Assembly (NCBI GenBank): GCA_009909035.1
Contig: JAAAOB010000167.1
Coordinates: forward strand, 1 to 41,537
Direction: 5' to 3'
DNA from: Bacteroidota bacterium
GTDB lineage: Bacteria; Bacteroidota; Rhodothermia; Balneolales; Balneolaceae
Length of the DNA stretch: 41,537 nucleotides
Numbering within the stretch: the first letter of the stretch is position 1; each line of letters starts with the position of its first letter. The notes beneath the pieces were generated by a model. That model worked only from the letters and a program-made list of their open reading frames with translations. It was not told the DNA's origin and made no database searches. The translations under genes and the position numbers were made by a program. Below, in pieces: positions 23,807-32,237 of the stretch.

Positions 23807-25453
23807 ATGAAACAATTATTCACTCTCTGCATCACGCTTCTTTTTGCAGGCTGTACGGCACCATCCGACTACGACCTGATCATTCAAAACGGACAAATTC
23901 TGGATGGCTCGGGAGAACCTTCTTACACAGGCGACCTTGCTATCCGGGCCGACACCATCGCGGCTGTTGGGGATTTGAGTGATGCCACCGCAGACACGAT
24001 TATTGATGCCGAAGGCCTTGCCGTAGCACCGGGGTTCATTAATATGCTCAGCTGGGCCAATGTCTCCCTGCTGCACGACGGCCGGTCGATGAGCGATATC
24101 CACCAGGGCGTCACGCTCGAGGTGATGGGTGAAGGCCGGTCCATGGGGCCGCTGAATGAGAAGATGAAGCAAGAGATGGCCGAAGACCAGGGAGATATTA
24201 CATTCGATGTGGCATGGACCACCCTGGGCGGCTACCTCGAGCACCTTGAGGAGAAAGGCGTCTCCACAAACATTGCCTCCTTTGTGGGAAACGGAACCCT
24301 CCGGGAGTATGTGATGGGATATGAAAACAGGCCGGCAACCGGTGAAGAGATAGAACAGATGAAAGAGCTGGTGGATGAGGCAATGCGGCAGGGAGCCGTG
24401 GGCCTCTCCTCCTCTCTTCTCTACGCGCCAAGCGGTTATGCCAATACCGATGAACTTGTTGAGCTCGCCCAAGTAGCCTCCGAACACGGCGGCATGTATA
24501 TCTCTCACATTCGGGATGAGGGCGATGATCTCCTCTCTTCCCTTGATGAGCTGATAGAGATTGCTGAACGAGCAGACATCCGCAGCGAGGTATACCATCT
24601 GAAAGCCTCCGGTGAGGACAACTGGCACAAGATGGACGAGGCCATCCAGAAGATTGAGGAGGCACGGTCTGCCGGACTGGCCATTACGGCCGATATGTAC
24701 AACTACCCGGCAAGCTCAACCGGCCTTCATGTTCAGCTTCCGGACTGGGTGCGCGATGGTGGAATTGAGGCGATGATTGAACGACTGGCCAATCCGGAAA
24801 ACCGGCAGCGGGTGCTGGATGATATTGAGTTTTCCCATACGCCCGATAAAATTCTACTGGTTGGGTTTCAAAACCCGGACCTGCGCATCCACCAGGGTAA
24901 ATATTTATCGGAGCTGTCAGCAGAGATGGGCAAAACGCCCGAAGAGACGATGATTGACCTAATTGTGGAAGACGACAGCCGGATCCAGGTGGTCTATTTT
25001 TCTATGTCGGAAGAAAATATGGCCAAGAAAGTTCAGCAACCTTGGATGAGTTTCTGCTCCGATGCCGGTTCTTACGCCCCTGAGGGTGTTTTCCTAAATC
25101 AAAGCACACACCCGCGGGCCTACGGCTCGTTTGCCCGGCTGCTGGCTAAATATGTGCGTGATGAACAGGTGATTTCGCTGGAGGAGGCCGTCCGGAAACT
25201 GACCTCACTGCCTGCAGAGAATTTAAGGCTGGAAAAGAGAGGGGCGCTGAAAGTTGGCCACTTTGCCGACGTAGTCGTCTTTGATCCTGAGACAATACAA
25301 GACAACGCCACGTTTGAAGAACCGCATCAGCTGGCCTCCGGAGTTCGGCATGTATGGGTCAATGGCGGCCAGGTACTGAAAAATGGCACCCATACCGGTG
25401 CTATGCCGGGACGGGTTGTTCGCGGACCGGGATATGATGCAGAAACTGATTAG
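23807..25453 (+). CDS. Lipoprotein of the D-aminoacylase / N-acyl-D-amino-acid deacylase family with altered metal site
   Basis: The ATG at 23807 gives 548 residues with a lipoprotein signal (lipobox FAGC, Cys16); a frame open from 23750 lacks a signal. The fold is that of amidohydrolases: a small beta domain (22-75, DLIIQNGQILDGSG), a barrel, and the return strand KVGHFADVVVFDPETI. Three metal-site residues of D-aminoacylases are visible: His234 (MYISHIRDEGD), His264 (EVYHLKASG) and Asp419 (FCSDAGSYAPEG). The first-strand HxH motif is absent, reading GFINMLSWA at 76-84, and the bridging Cys region (NCG) reads GEG (108-110). It is thus a distinct subgroup, probably with one metal. Substrate is likely an N-acyl amino acid or peptide outside the cytoplasm, by family only. 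Confidence 0.82.
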   Translation: MKQLFTLCITLLFAGCTAPSDYDLIIQNGQILDGSGEPSYTGDLAIRADTIAAVGDLSDATADTIIDAEGLAVAPGFINMLSWANVSLLHDGRSMSDIHQGVTLEVMGEGRSMGPLNEKMKQEMAEDQGDITFDVAWTTLGGYLEHLEEKGVSTNIASFVGNGTLREYVMGYENRPATGEEIEQMKELVDEAMRQGAVGLSSSLLYAPSGYANTDELVELAQVASEHGGMYISHIRDEGDDLLSSLDELIEIAERADIRSEVYHLKASGEDNWHKMDEAIQKIEEARSAGLAITADMYNYPASSTGLHVQLPDWVRDGGIEAMIERLANPENRQRVLDDIEFSHTPDKILLVGFQNPDLRIHQGKYLSELSAEMGKTPEETMIDLIVEDDSRIQVVYFSMSEENMAKKVQQPWMSFCSDAGSYAPEGVFLNQSTHPRAYGSFARLLAKYVRDEQVISLEEAVRKLTSLPAENLRLEKRGALKVGHFADVVVFDPETIQDNATFEEPHQLASGVRHVWVNGGQVLKNGTHTGAMPGRVVRGPGYDAETD

Positions 25454-25889
25454 TCTTCTACCGATATACAATCCCTGCGGAACAGGCACCCTCTATGAAA
25501 TTCCATAATCAATCGAATCCGCGATATTGGTCCTACGCTTCTCCCGCCTACTACCCTTTGAGCCGCTGATTAAATCGATTTTCCGGATTAATACAAATTC
25601 AAGCCTTACCCAAAACAGCGAAATCCGTTAATCCCTAAAATCCGCGATCCATTACATTAGCCTTTTAGATCATTTTGTCTATATTCTGTAATGATTTTTA
25701 ATGTACAGATGATCACGGGCATGGGGTAAAAAAGAGTTTTTGTACCTTTTTTGAATTCCCAGCCGTAATCATGATCGTTATCACTGGTATAAAATGATAT
25801 GGTATGATGTTTCATCTCCGTGGTAAATATGAAAGGCACCGGTTGTAGCAGCTATACTGAACATTAATATAAAACTTACTGGGTTAGGG
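25454..25889. other. 436-bp intergenic region with short direct repeats
   Basis: No supported gene. The motif AATCCGCGAT occurs twice (about 25517 and 25639), the second inside a run of AATCC-type phrases (AAATCCGTTAATCCCTAAAATCCGCGATCC-like, 25620-25650), the kind of degenerate repeat seen between Bacteroidota genes. The last 100 bp is AT-rich and must hold the promoter of the histidine kinase. A 60-codon minus-strand frame at 25657-25839 has no family resemblance and is not called. Confidence 0.5.
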
Positions 25890-28800
25890 GTGTTTTTTAT
25901 GAGCCGGCAAAAGCAAAACGAATTAGAAAAGGCCTTCGAACGAATCATAAATGTGGGCTTTTGCATTATACCGTACCAAGATCTATCCAATATTGTTGAC
26001 CCTGACCTGATGCTGTTTGGCACTGCCAAAGACGAAAAGAAGTTCTCATTCCCCGAGCTGGACGCGATGTTTAAATCCCAGTACAAGCAGATGGAGGGTT
26101 TCGTGCCCTCGCTTGATCGCAAACGGCTTCTCACCCGGATATCGAACAATGGCAACCATGCATGTATCGCAGAAGAACTTATCCTCACCATCGCTTCACC
26201 CGAAAAAGTTAATACCATCCCAATCCGGGCCAGTTGTGTGATGGAATACATGGACAACCGGTGGAAACTGGTCCACTGGCACGCCTCCTCCCCGGTGGAT
26301 ACGGAAAATGATCACTGGCACAAGGAAGAATGGAAGCGGGAAAAAGAAAAACTCGAAAAACTGGTAGCGGAACGGACCGCCGATCTCCAGGTCAAAAACC
26401 GGGAGCTGGAAATTGAGGCTGCCACCCAGCGGGTGCGTGCAGTGGCTATGGAGATGCAAGAACCCGGTGACATCATGAAGGTACTCAATGTGATGAAGAA
26501 GGAAGTGGACAAATTTGAACTTGGAAATATTGCCACATGGATCTGGAGAAAAGATGAAGACGGGATCATAACCCAATGGGATATATCGGAAGTGATCGAG
26601 GAAGGTAACCTGGTTCATTTCAATCTCACGTTTGATATATATGACTCAGAGAAAAACCCGGAGGTCAACCGCCACACCAGAGAATGGGAAAAAGAAAAAA
26701 AATATTATACCCTGAATTGGCGGGGTGAGAAGCTTCAGGCCGTTGTTGATGAAGTGGCCAGTATTGATCCCGAAAGCGGGAAGATGTTCCAGGAGGCGGT
26801 AGATGTTGGACAGATAGAGGATTATTGGCATGCAGCCTCTCCATTTTCCAGGGGAGTCGTGGGTTTGGACTTCACTTCTGCCCCACCTGAGATAACAGAG
26901 TCCATTCTCATCAAAATGTCTTCTGCTATTGATATGGTTTACCAGCGTTTTGAGGACCTAAAGAAAGCCGAGTCACAGGCGCGAGAATCCAGAATTGAAA
27001 CGGCTTTGGAGCGGGTTCGATCCAGAACAATGGCAATGCAGAAGAGTGATGAATTAAATGAGGTTTCCATCCTGCTTTATGATGAGTTAAAAGAATTGGG
27101 GATTATTAAGTCATACATGAATTGTGGATTCATGGAAGTAGATGAAGATAACCGGATTCAAAATGGCTGGATGACAAGGCCCGACGGTACTGAAATGGAG
27201 AAATTTACACTGCCTATGTCCGGAGACCCTGTCTTGCAACAAAGATATGATGCCTGGAAAAATCAAGACCCTTTATTTCTACAAGCAGTAGGCGGCAGTG
27301 AACTTCAAAAACATATCGAATTTGTAAATCCGCAGCTTGGCTCCGAAGTGGTGGATGAAATGGTGCGCAATGAGTTTCCGGAAACGGCATTTTTCTATTG
27401 TGGAAATTTCGATCAGGGATATTTGAGTTTAATTTCGGGAGAGCCTTTATCGAAAGAGGAAGAGGCTATTTTTAAGCGCTTTACAAAAGTCTTCCAGCAA
27501 ACTTACACCCGTTTCCTCGACCTCCAAAAATCAGAACAACAGGCCTATGAATCCAAAGTGGAAGTCAGCCTGGAGCGGGTTCGGGGCATGGCCGCGGCGA
27601 TGAACCACAGTGACGACCTGATGCAGATTGCCGAAGCGATGTTCAGGGAAATGGAGATCCTCAAGATCAACCCGCTGCGCTACGGTATTGGCATGATTGA
27701 CGGGGAAAAGAAGGAAGCCGAATTATGGGCCTCCACCGTAGATGACGGTCACTATCTCGATATGCTGGGCACCCTCTCGCTCACCTGGCACCCCATGCTG
27801 GAGAAAGTCCTGGATGCGTGGGATGCTCAGCACGAAGAGCTCATTTACGAACTCAAGGGAAAGGAACTAAGCGATTACTATCAGAGGATCGGGCAGGTAA
27901 ATCCCGACATTCCAAATCTCCGGGAACTGCAAGATCCCAGAAATGAGATCACTCAGTATGTAAGCTTTTTTCCCTTCAAATCGGGGGCGCTCTACGCCTT
28001 TACCGATGGAGCACCCGGTGAAGAGGGACGGTCCATTTTAAAACGTTTTGCCAATGTATTTGAACAGGCGCACATTCGGTATAATGATCTCCGGAAAGCC
28101 GAAAAACAGGCCCGGCTGATCCGCGAAGAACGCGACCGCCTGGAAATTGCCCTCAAAGAATTAAAAGCCACACAGGAGCAATTGGTTCAGCAGGAAAAAC
28201 TCGCATCCCTCGGTCAGCTCACCGCAGGCATCGCTCACGAAATCAAAAACCCGCTCAATTTTGTAAATAATTTTTCGGATTTGAGTGTGGAGCTGGTGGA
28301 AGAGGCGAGGGAAGAGGTTCGACGAATGACCGAGGACGGTGGATCGGAGGGGGAAAAGGCTAAAGGCAGAAGTGAAAAAGAAGGCGGAAAAATTCCCCTC
28401 TCGAGAGGGGACGGCGACCCGTCGTTAGAAGGAAGCGCCAGAGGTGTGTCTGTTGAGGCTTCGGACATGGCACTCCTCCTCGACATCCTCGACGACATCG
28501 AAACGAACCTCAAAACCATCCACAAACACGGGTCCCGCGCCGACGGTATCGTCAAATCGATGCTGGAGCACAGCCGCGGCGGTTCGGGCAAAATGGAGCC
28601 AACGGATTTGAACGCATTGATCAAAGAGTTCGTGAACCTCTCATTTCATGGAATGCGGGCAAGTAAAAATTCGATCAACGTGGATATGGAGCTTGATCTG
28701 GATGAATCCATTGGAGATATCCCGTTGATTGCGGAGGATTTTTCGAGGGTGATTATCAATTTGTGCAATAATGCATTTGATGCGATGAGGGAGAAGCAGG

Positions 28801-29177
28801 GTTCAGGGGACAAGGAACAGGGTTCAGGGGACAAGGAGCAGGGTTCAGGGGACAAGGAGCAGGGAGCAGGTGGACGGGGTGCCGAAGCAGAGCGCAGGCG
28901 AGGGGTGTCACCGTCGCAAAGTTACCATCCCAAGCTCACCATCCGAACCCATCAAACCGAAAAATCCATCACCATCGAAATTGAAGACAACGGGCCGGGC
29001 ATCCCCGGGGAGATGAAAGATAAGGTTATGCAACCTTTTTATACGACAAAGAAAGGGACGCAGGGAACGGGACTTGGGCTCAGTATCACCAATGACATTG
29101 TGAAGGCGCATGGGGGAACACTGAACGTCCAATCGCAACCGGAACAAACCGTTTTCTCCATCCAGTTGAACAGGTAG
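25890..29177 (+). CDS. Large soluble multi-module sensor histidine kinase with repeat-derived insertions
   Basis: A 1095-residue kinase without membrane helices; ATG 25890 or 25899 may start it. Parts in order: a SnoaL/NTF2-like domain (about 8-150), a coiled coil, then three tandem GAF-like sensor modules, each opening with a QRVR/LERVR-MAM-SD-L phrase (about 177, 371 and 558), a coiled coil (about 745-780), a HisKA domain with the phospho-acceptor His783 (AHEIKNPLNF), and a GHKL ATPase with an N box around Asn957-Asn961, a G1 box at Asp1033 (EDNGPGIP), an F box (PFYTTK) and a G2 box (GTGLGLSI). Two low-complexity stretches interrupt the catalytic part, at about 811-857 and 968-1012. No response regulator is adjacent. 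It should sense a cytoplasmic signal; the ligand is unknown. Confidence 0.88.
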   Translation: MFFMSRQKQNELEKAFERIINVGFCIIPYQDLSNIVDPDLMLFGTAKDEKKFSFPELDAMFKSQYKQMEGFVPSLDRKRLLTRISNNGNHACIAEELILTIASPEKVNTIPIRASCVMEYMDNRWKLVHWHASSPVDTENDHWHKEEWKREKEKLEKLVAERTADLQVKNRELEIEAATQRVRAVAMEMQEPGDIMKVLNVMKKEVDKFELGNIATWIWRKDEDGIITQWDISEVIEEGNLVHFNLTFDIYDSEKNPEVNRHTREWEKEKKYYTLNWRGEKLQAVVDEVASIDPESGKMFQEAVDVGQIEDYWHAASPFSRGVVGLDFTSAPPEITESILIKMSSAIDMVYQRFEDLKKAESQARESRIETALERVRSRTMAMQKSDELNEVSILLYDELKELGIIKSYMNCGFMEVDEDNRIQNGWMTRPDGTEMEKFTLPMSGDPVLQQRYDAWKNQDPLFLQAVGGSELQKHIEFVNPQLGSEVVDEMVRNEFPETAFFYCGNFDQGYLSLISGEPLSKEEEAIFKRFTKVFQQTYTRFLDLQKSEQQAYESKVEVSLERVRGMAAAMNHSDDLMQIAEAMFREMEILKINPLRYGIGMIDGEKKEAELWASTVDDGHYLDMLGTLSLTWHPMLEKVLDAWDAQHEELIYELKGKELSDYYQRIGQVNPDIPNLRELQDPRNEITQYVSFFPFKSGALYAFTDGAPGEEGRSILKRFANVFEQAHIRYNDLRKAEKQARLIREERDRLEIALKELKATQEQLVQQEKLASLGQLTAGIAHEIKNPLNFVNNFSDLSVELVEEAREEVRRMTEDGGSEGEKAKGRSEKEGGKIPLSRGDGDPSLEGSARGVSVEASDMALLLDILDDIETNLKTIHKHGSRADGIVKSMLEHSRGGSGKMEPTDLNALIKEFVNLSFHGMRASKNSINVDMELDLDESIGDIPLIAEDFSRVIINLCNNAFDAMREKQGSGDKEQGSGDKEQGSGDKEQGAGGRGAEAERRRGVSPSQSYHPKLTIRTHQTEKSITIEIEDNGPGIPGEMKDKVMQPFYTTKKGTQGTGLGLSITNDIVKAHGGTLNVQSQPEQTVFSIQLNR
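28395..28410. repeat. 16-bp perfect palindrome inside the kinase gene, REP-like
   Basis: CCCCTCTC and GAGAGGGG abut with no spacer. The surrounding segment (28325-28460) encodes a low-complexity linker between the HisKA helices and continues into CGACCCGTCG and AGAGGTGTGTC, resembling intergenic palindromic elements such as that at 33478-33508. Confidence 0.6.
28796..28858 (+). repeat. Three tandem 21-bp repeats inside the kinase gene
   Basis: The unit CAGGGTTCAGGGGACAAGGA plus one variable base occurs three times (28796-28816, 28817-28837, 28838-28858), with only that one base differing. A degenerate fourth part follows (GCAGGGAGCAGGTGG). It encodes a repeating QGSGDKE heptapeptide between the N box and G1 box of the kinase domain. 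The period is a multiple of three, so copy-number change would keep the frame. Confidence 0.9.
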
Positions 29178-29262
29178 CCCTGCGAAAATTGCTATCCATA
29201 TAGTTCAAAAAACGGGGATGATGCAGATCTATACTCAAACAGCGTTTCCATGTCTATTATGA

Positions 29263-30819
29263 CTATTTTGCCAGGTAAATTTCCAACTCTTCAAGAGATT
29301 TCCCCTTGGTTTCAGGAACAATAAGCAAGATGAAAATAAAGCCGGCTGCCGCAAAGGCTCCGTAAATCAAAAATGTAAGGGAACTTCCAAAGTTGGCCAA
29401 CTCCCATGGAAAAACAAGTTGTACACCAAAACTGACCGCTGAATTTATCAAACCAACGAATGATATAGCCAGTCCGCGAATGTAATTTGGAAATATTTCT
29501 GAAAAAAGAACCCACATAATCGGGCCAACCGATATTGCAAAAGATGCCACAAAGCCCAGAATACAGATAAGGATAAGCGTGGCATTGATATCCGCTGCCG
29601 ATGTGATCAGCTGCGATTCATACTGCTGCGATACCTTTTCACCAAGAGTCTCGGTAAGTGCCTGCTTATAGGCGAGGTCACTATCGTACACAACGCCAAC
29701 CATCGGGCTGAGCTGCTGGCGATTTACTTCTGCCGGAAGTTCAGTCATGGTTTCGTTTGTAAGTGTATACGTTGCATCACTGAAGGCATATGAAAGCAAC
29801 ATCATGCAGATGGCAATACCGGCCATCCCGCCCAAGAGTAACGGTTTGCGCCCGAGTTTATCAATAAAGAGAATTGCAAGGATGGTGAAAATAAGATTGG
29901 TAAGCCCCACAAATATGGCCTGAACAAACGATGCATCTGTTCCGATGCCCGACTGTTCAAAAATCATCGGTGCATAAAAGAAAACAGCATTTATTCCGGT
30001 AATTTGCTGAAGAATACCAATAACGATTCCAACCAGTAGCACCAGTTTTAGCGCCGGTTTAAAAAGATCTTTTATGGATCGCTGATCTGTTTCCTTTTCT
30101 GACTCAAAACTCTCTTTTGCCGCCTCAAATTGTTCTTCAGCATTGGCTTTACTATTTGCCTTTTTAAAAATCGTAAGGGCCTCTTCATACCTCTTTTTCA
30201 TGACAAGCCAGCGCGGGCTGTAGGGTACAAACAGAAGTCCGATGAAATAAATAATAGCCGGTAAAGTTTCCAGCCCCAGCATCCAACGCCAGTTGTAGGT
30301 GTTAAACTGTAGCGCTCGGGCCCATGCCATATCCGACTGCCCAAGCTGTAAAATCATGTAGTTGGTGAAAAACGCAACGGAAATCCCCAGTACAATATTA
30401 AGCTGATTAATGGAGACCAGGCTGCCACGGATCTTTGGCGGTGCAATTTCTGCGATGTACATCGGGGCTATAATCAGTGATGCACCCACTCCCAGTCCGC
30501 CAATCATACGGGCAATCACCAGAAAAATGAAGGACGGTGCCAGGGCTGATCCAATGGCAGACAGAGCATAGAGACTTGCAGCTACGCTCAGCATACGTTT
30601 TCTGCTGAATCTATCACTCAGGGGACCTGCCACCAGCATTGCCAGAGTAGCACTGAGCGTTAAGGAAGCCACGGCCCATCCGAGCTCAATTTTCGACAGG
30701 TCAAATTCCAGCTCTATAAACTTATTAACCCCTGAAATAACAGAGGCATCGAAGCCCATCAAAAATCCACCAAGAGCCACTACAAGAGATATGATGATAA
30801 TGAATTTATTCTCGCGCAT
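29263..30819 (-). CDS. MFS sugar porter family transporter
   Basis: A 518-residue twelve-helix transporter of the sugar porter family (XylE, AraE, GLUT relatives). Family marks are GFDASVISG in helix 1, LSDRFSRKR after helix 2, PYSPRWLVMKKR before the cytoplasmic loop, the helix 7 motif LQQITGINAVFFY (about 265-277) with the sugar-binding Gln-Gln pair, and PETKGKSLEELE at the C-terminus. An insertion of about 60 residues between helices 9 and 10 (about 355-415) is longer than in XylE. It moves a monosaccharide, probably with H+ or Na+. It begins 206 bp after the stop of the neighbouring MFS gene, with its own upstream inverted repeat, so it may be transcribed separately. Confidence 0.9.
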   Translation of the reverse strand: MRENKFIIIISLVVALGGFLMGFDASVISGVNKFIELEFDLSKIELGWAVASLTLSATLAMLVAGPLSDRFSRKRMLSVAASLYALSAIGSALAPSFIFLVIARMIGGLGVGASLIIAPMYIAEIAPPKIRGSLVSINQLNIVLGISVAFFTNYMILQLGQSDMAWARALQFNTYNWRWMLGLETLPAIIYFIGLLFVPYSPRWLVMKKRYEEALTIFKKANSKANAEEQFEAAKESFESEKETDQRSIKDLFKPALKLVLLVGIVIGILQQITGINAVFFYAPMIFEQSGIGTDASFVQAIFVGLTNLIFTILAILFIDKLGRKPLLLGGMAGIAICMMLLSYAFSDATYTLTNETMTELPAEVNRQQLSPMVGVVYDSDLAYKQALTETLGEKVSQQYESQLITSAADINATLILICILGFVASFAISVGPIMWVLFSEIFPNYIRGLAISFVGLINSAVSFGVQLVFPWELANFGSSLTFLIYGAFAAAGFIFILLIVPETKGKSLEELEIYLAK

Positions 30820-30868
30820 AGTAAATATTCACTTCGGCTGTTGGCTAAAACACGATCCTAATGTATGC

Positions 30869-30896
30869 GATTTTATTGAAGACTGACAATAAAATC
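30869..30896. promoter_or_regulatory. Inverted repeat upstream of the sugar porter gene, candidate operator
   Basis: The arms GATTTTATT (30869-30877) and AATAAAATC (30888-30896) are perfect with a 10-nt spacer, 50 bp upstream of the sugar porter start. There is no GC content to make a stable RNA stem, so DNA-level recognition by a regulator is more likely. Confidence 0.35.
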
Positions 30897-31024
30897 ATAA
30901 ATACTTTATCAAATTGAATGTGATGACGAACAATAGTAATCTCGTACGATATGTTTGAAATTAGTCCCGTGATCGTGTCTTGTCTTATCTTTATTGTAGA
31001 ATTCTCGAAAAAACTGATGACAGA

Positions 31025-32209
31025 TTAAGAGCTCTTTTCACCAAAGCTTGAAAGAGTCCACAATCCAAAAAGCGGCCCCGGAAGCAGGGCCCAAAATATG
31101 TAGGGGGATTCCATATGGGTGAATAAAAGATTAACGAGCTGAATGCTACAAATGGTGAGAGCAAAACCGATGGAGTTGACAATGGTAAGTCCCGTTGCTT
31201 GCAATGCGGAGTCCGAGGACTGTGCAATAAGAGTGGAAAATTGAGGACTGTCCGGGGCCACAAAGAATCCCCAAGTTAATAATAGTATCAAAAACAGAGC
31301 CTCAGGCAGTTCAAAGCTTAAAGGGAGTAGAAGACAACTTATTCCTGAACCGGCAAGTGCAGCTAAAGACACCCATTTACTCCCCTTCGAGAGTGAAAAG
31401 TAACCTCCCATCACACAGCTAACCCCACCAATTGCAATGATAATAAAGCTCCAAAGAGGAATGGAGATCTCTGAATTGGGGTGTTGCGAGATAAATAACG
31501 TCAGCATTACGGGGACAAACGCCCAAAACGTATATAACTCCCACATATGGCCAAAATAGCCACAAGAAGCCGACCTAAAGTCTTTATTCTTAAATAATTT
31601 ACGAATGCCGTTTACCCCGAATGTAAATCCGGGTGTTGAGGTTCGGTAAGGGCCATCGGGAACAGTGACAAATAGTAAAAGACCGCCTCCCCCCGCTATC
31701 AGAGATGTGCCTGTAATAACGTATCTCCACGGTAAATCTCCCCCTGCAAATTTTAAAAAGTGAGGAAAAGCGGTCCCCACCACCAGGGCCCCCACAAGGT
31801 AGCCGAGAGCTCTTCCCAGCCCCTCTTTATGCCAGTCGGATGCAATCTTCATTCCCACCGGATAAATTCCGGAAAGAAAAAAACCGGTAAAAAAGCGTGC
31901 GGTTATGATGCTCAACCCAGACCCTGCAATAGTAACAAGACCATTGGCTCCCGCACCTAAAAGCGCACAAACAAGAAAAACAGCAACAGGCGAATAGCGA
32001 TCGGCCACATTTTGGATAGCAAAAATAAATGTCCCTGCGATAAACCCGGCCTGAACCGACATAGTGATGTATCCAAGATACAATTCAGGTAAGCTATACG
32101 CAGCAATTAAATCATCCACAACTGCATTCCCGGCAAACCAGAGCGAGGTTCCTGTAAATTGTGCAAACACAATTACGGGAAGAATATAGCCGGGGATATG
32201 TTGTTTCAT
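31025..32209 (-). CDS. MFS transporter
   Basis: A 394-residue twelve-helix permease. The N-terminal half has the aromatic-rich FTGTSLWFAGNAV in helix 1, and RFFTGFFLSGIYPVGMKIASDWHKEGLGRALG around helices 4-5, the pattern of the UhpC/NarK-like and sugar-phosphate or small-anion MFS groups. A basic loop between the halves (GIRKLFKNKDFRSAS) is present. The next gene upstream ends 28 bp before its start, so it probably shares a transcript with the block to its right. The substrate is not predictable; genomic company suggests a sugar or sugar acid. Confidence 0.8.
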   Translation of the reverse strand: MKQHIPGYILPVIVFAQFTGTSLWFAGNAVVDDLIAAYSLPELYLGYITMSVQAGFIAGTFIFAIQNVADRYSPVAVFLVCALLGAGANGLVTIAGSGLSIITARFFTGFFLSGIYPVGMKIASDWHKEGLGRALGYLVGALVVGTAFPHFLKFAGGDLPWRYVITGTSLIAGGGGLLLFVTVPDGPYRTSTPGFTFGVNGIRKLFKNKDFRSASCGYFGHMWELYTFWAFVPVMLTLFISQHPNSEISIPLWSFIIIAIGGVSCVMGGYFSLSKGSKWVSLAALAGSGISCLLLPLSFELPEALFLILLLTWGFFVAPDSPQFSTLIAQSSDSALQATGLTIVNSIGFALTICSIQLVNLLFTHMESPYIFWALLPGPLFGLWTLSSFGEKSS

Positions 32210-32237
32210 AACTGATCACAATTTAGCACATGAGTTT

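Noticed and set aside
23816-24628. 270-codon minus-strand open frame opposite the D-aminoacylase-like gene
   Set aside because: Wholly within a well-supported gene on the other strand, no family features or start context.
25764-25782. Sequence matching the classical Fur box at about 14 of 19 positions upstream of the histidine kinase
   Set aside because: In an AT-rich gap such a match is expected by chance, it is 108 bp from the start, and the better metalloregulator-like palindrome in this window has a different shape.
25657-25839. 60-codon minus-strand frame in the 436-bp gap
   Set aside because: No recognisable domain, no start context, and it overlaps the likely kinase promoter region.
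28796-28864. Short regularly spaced repeats considered as a CRISPR fragment
   Set aside because: The repeats are directly adjacent without spacers, lie in an open reading frame in phase with codons, and no cas genes are present.
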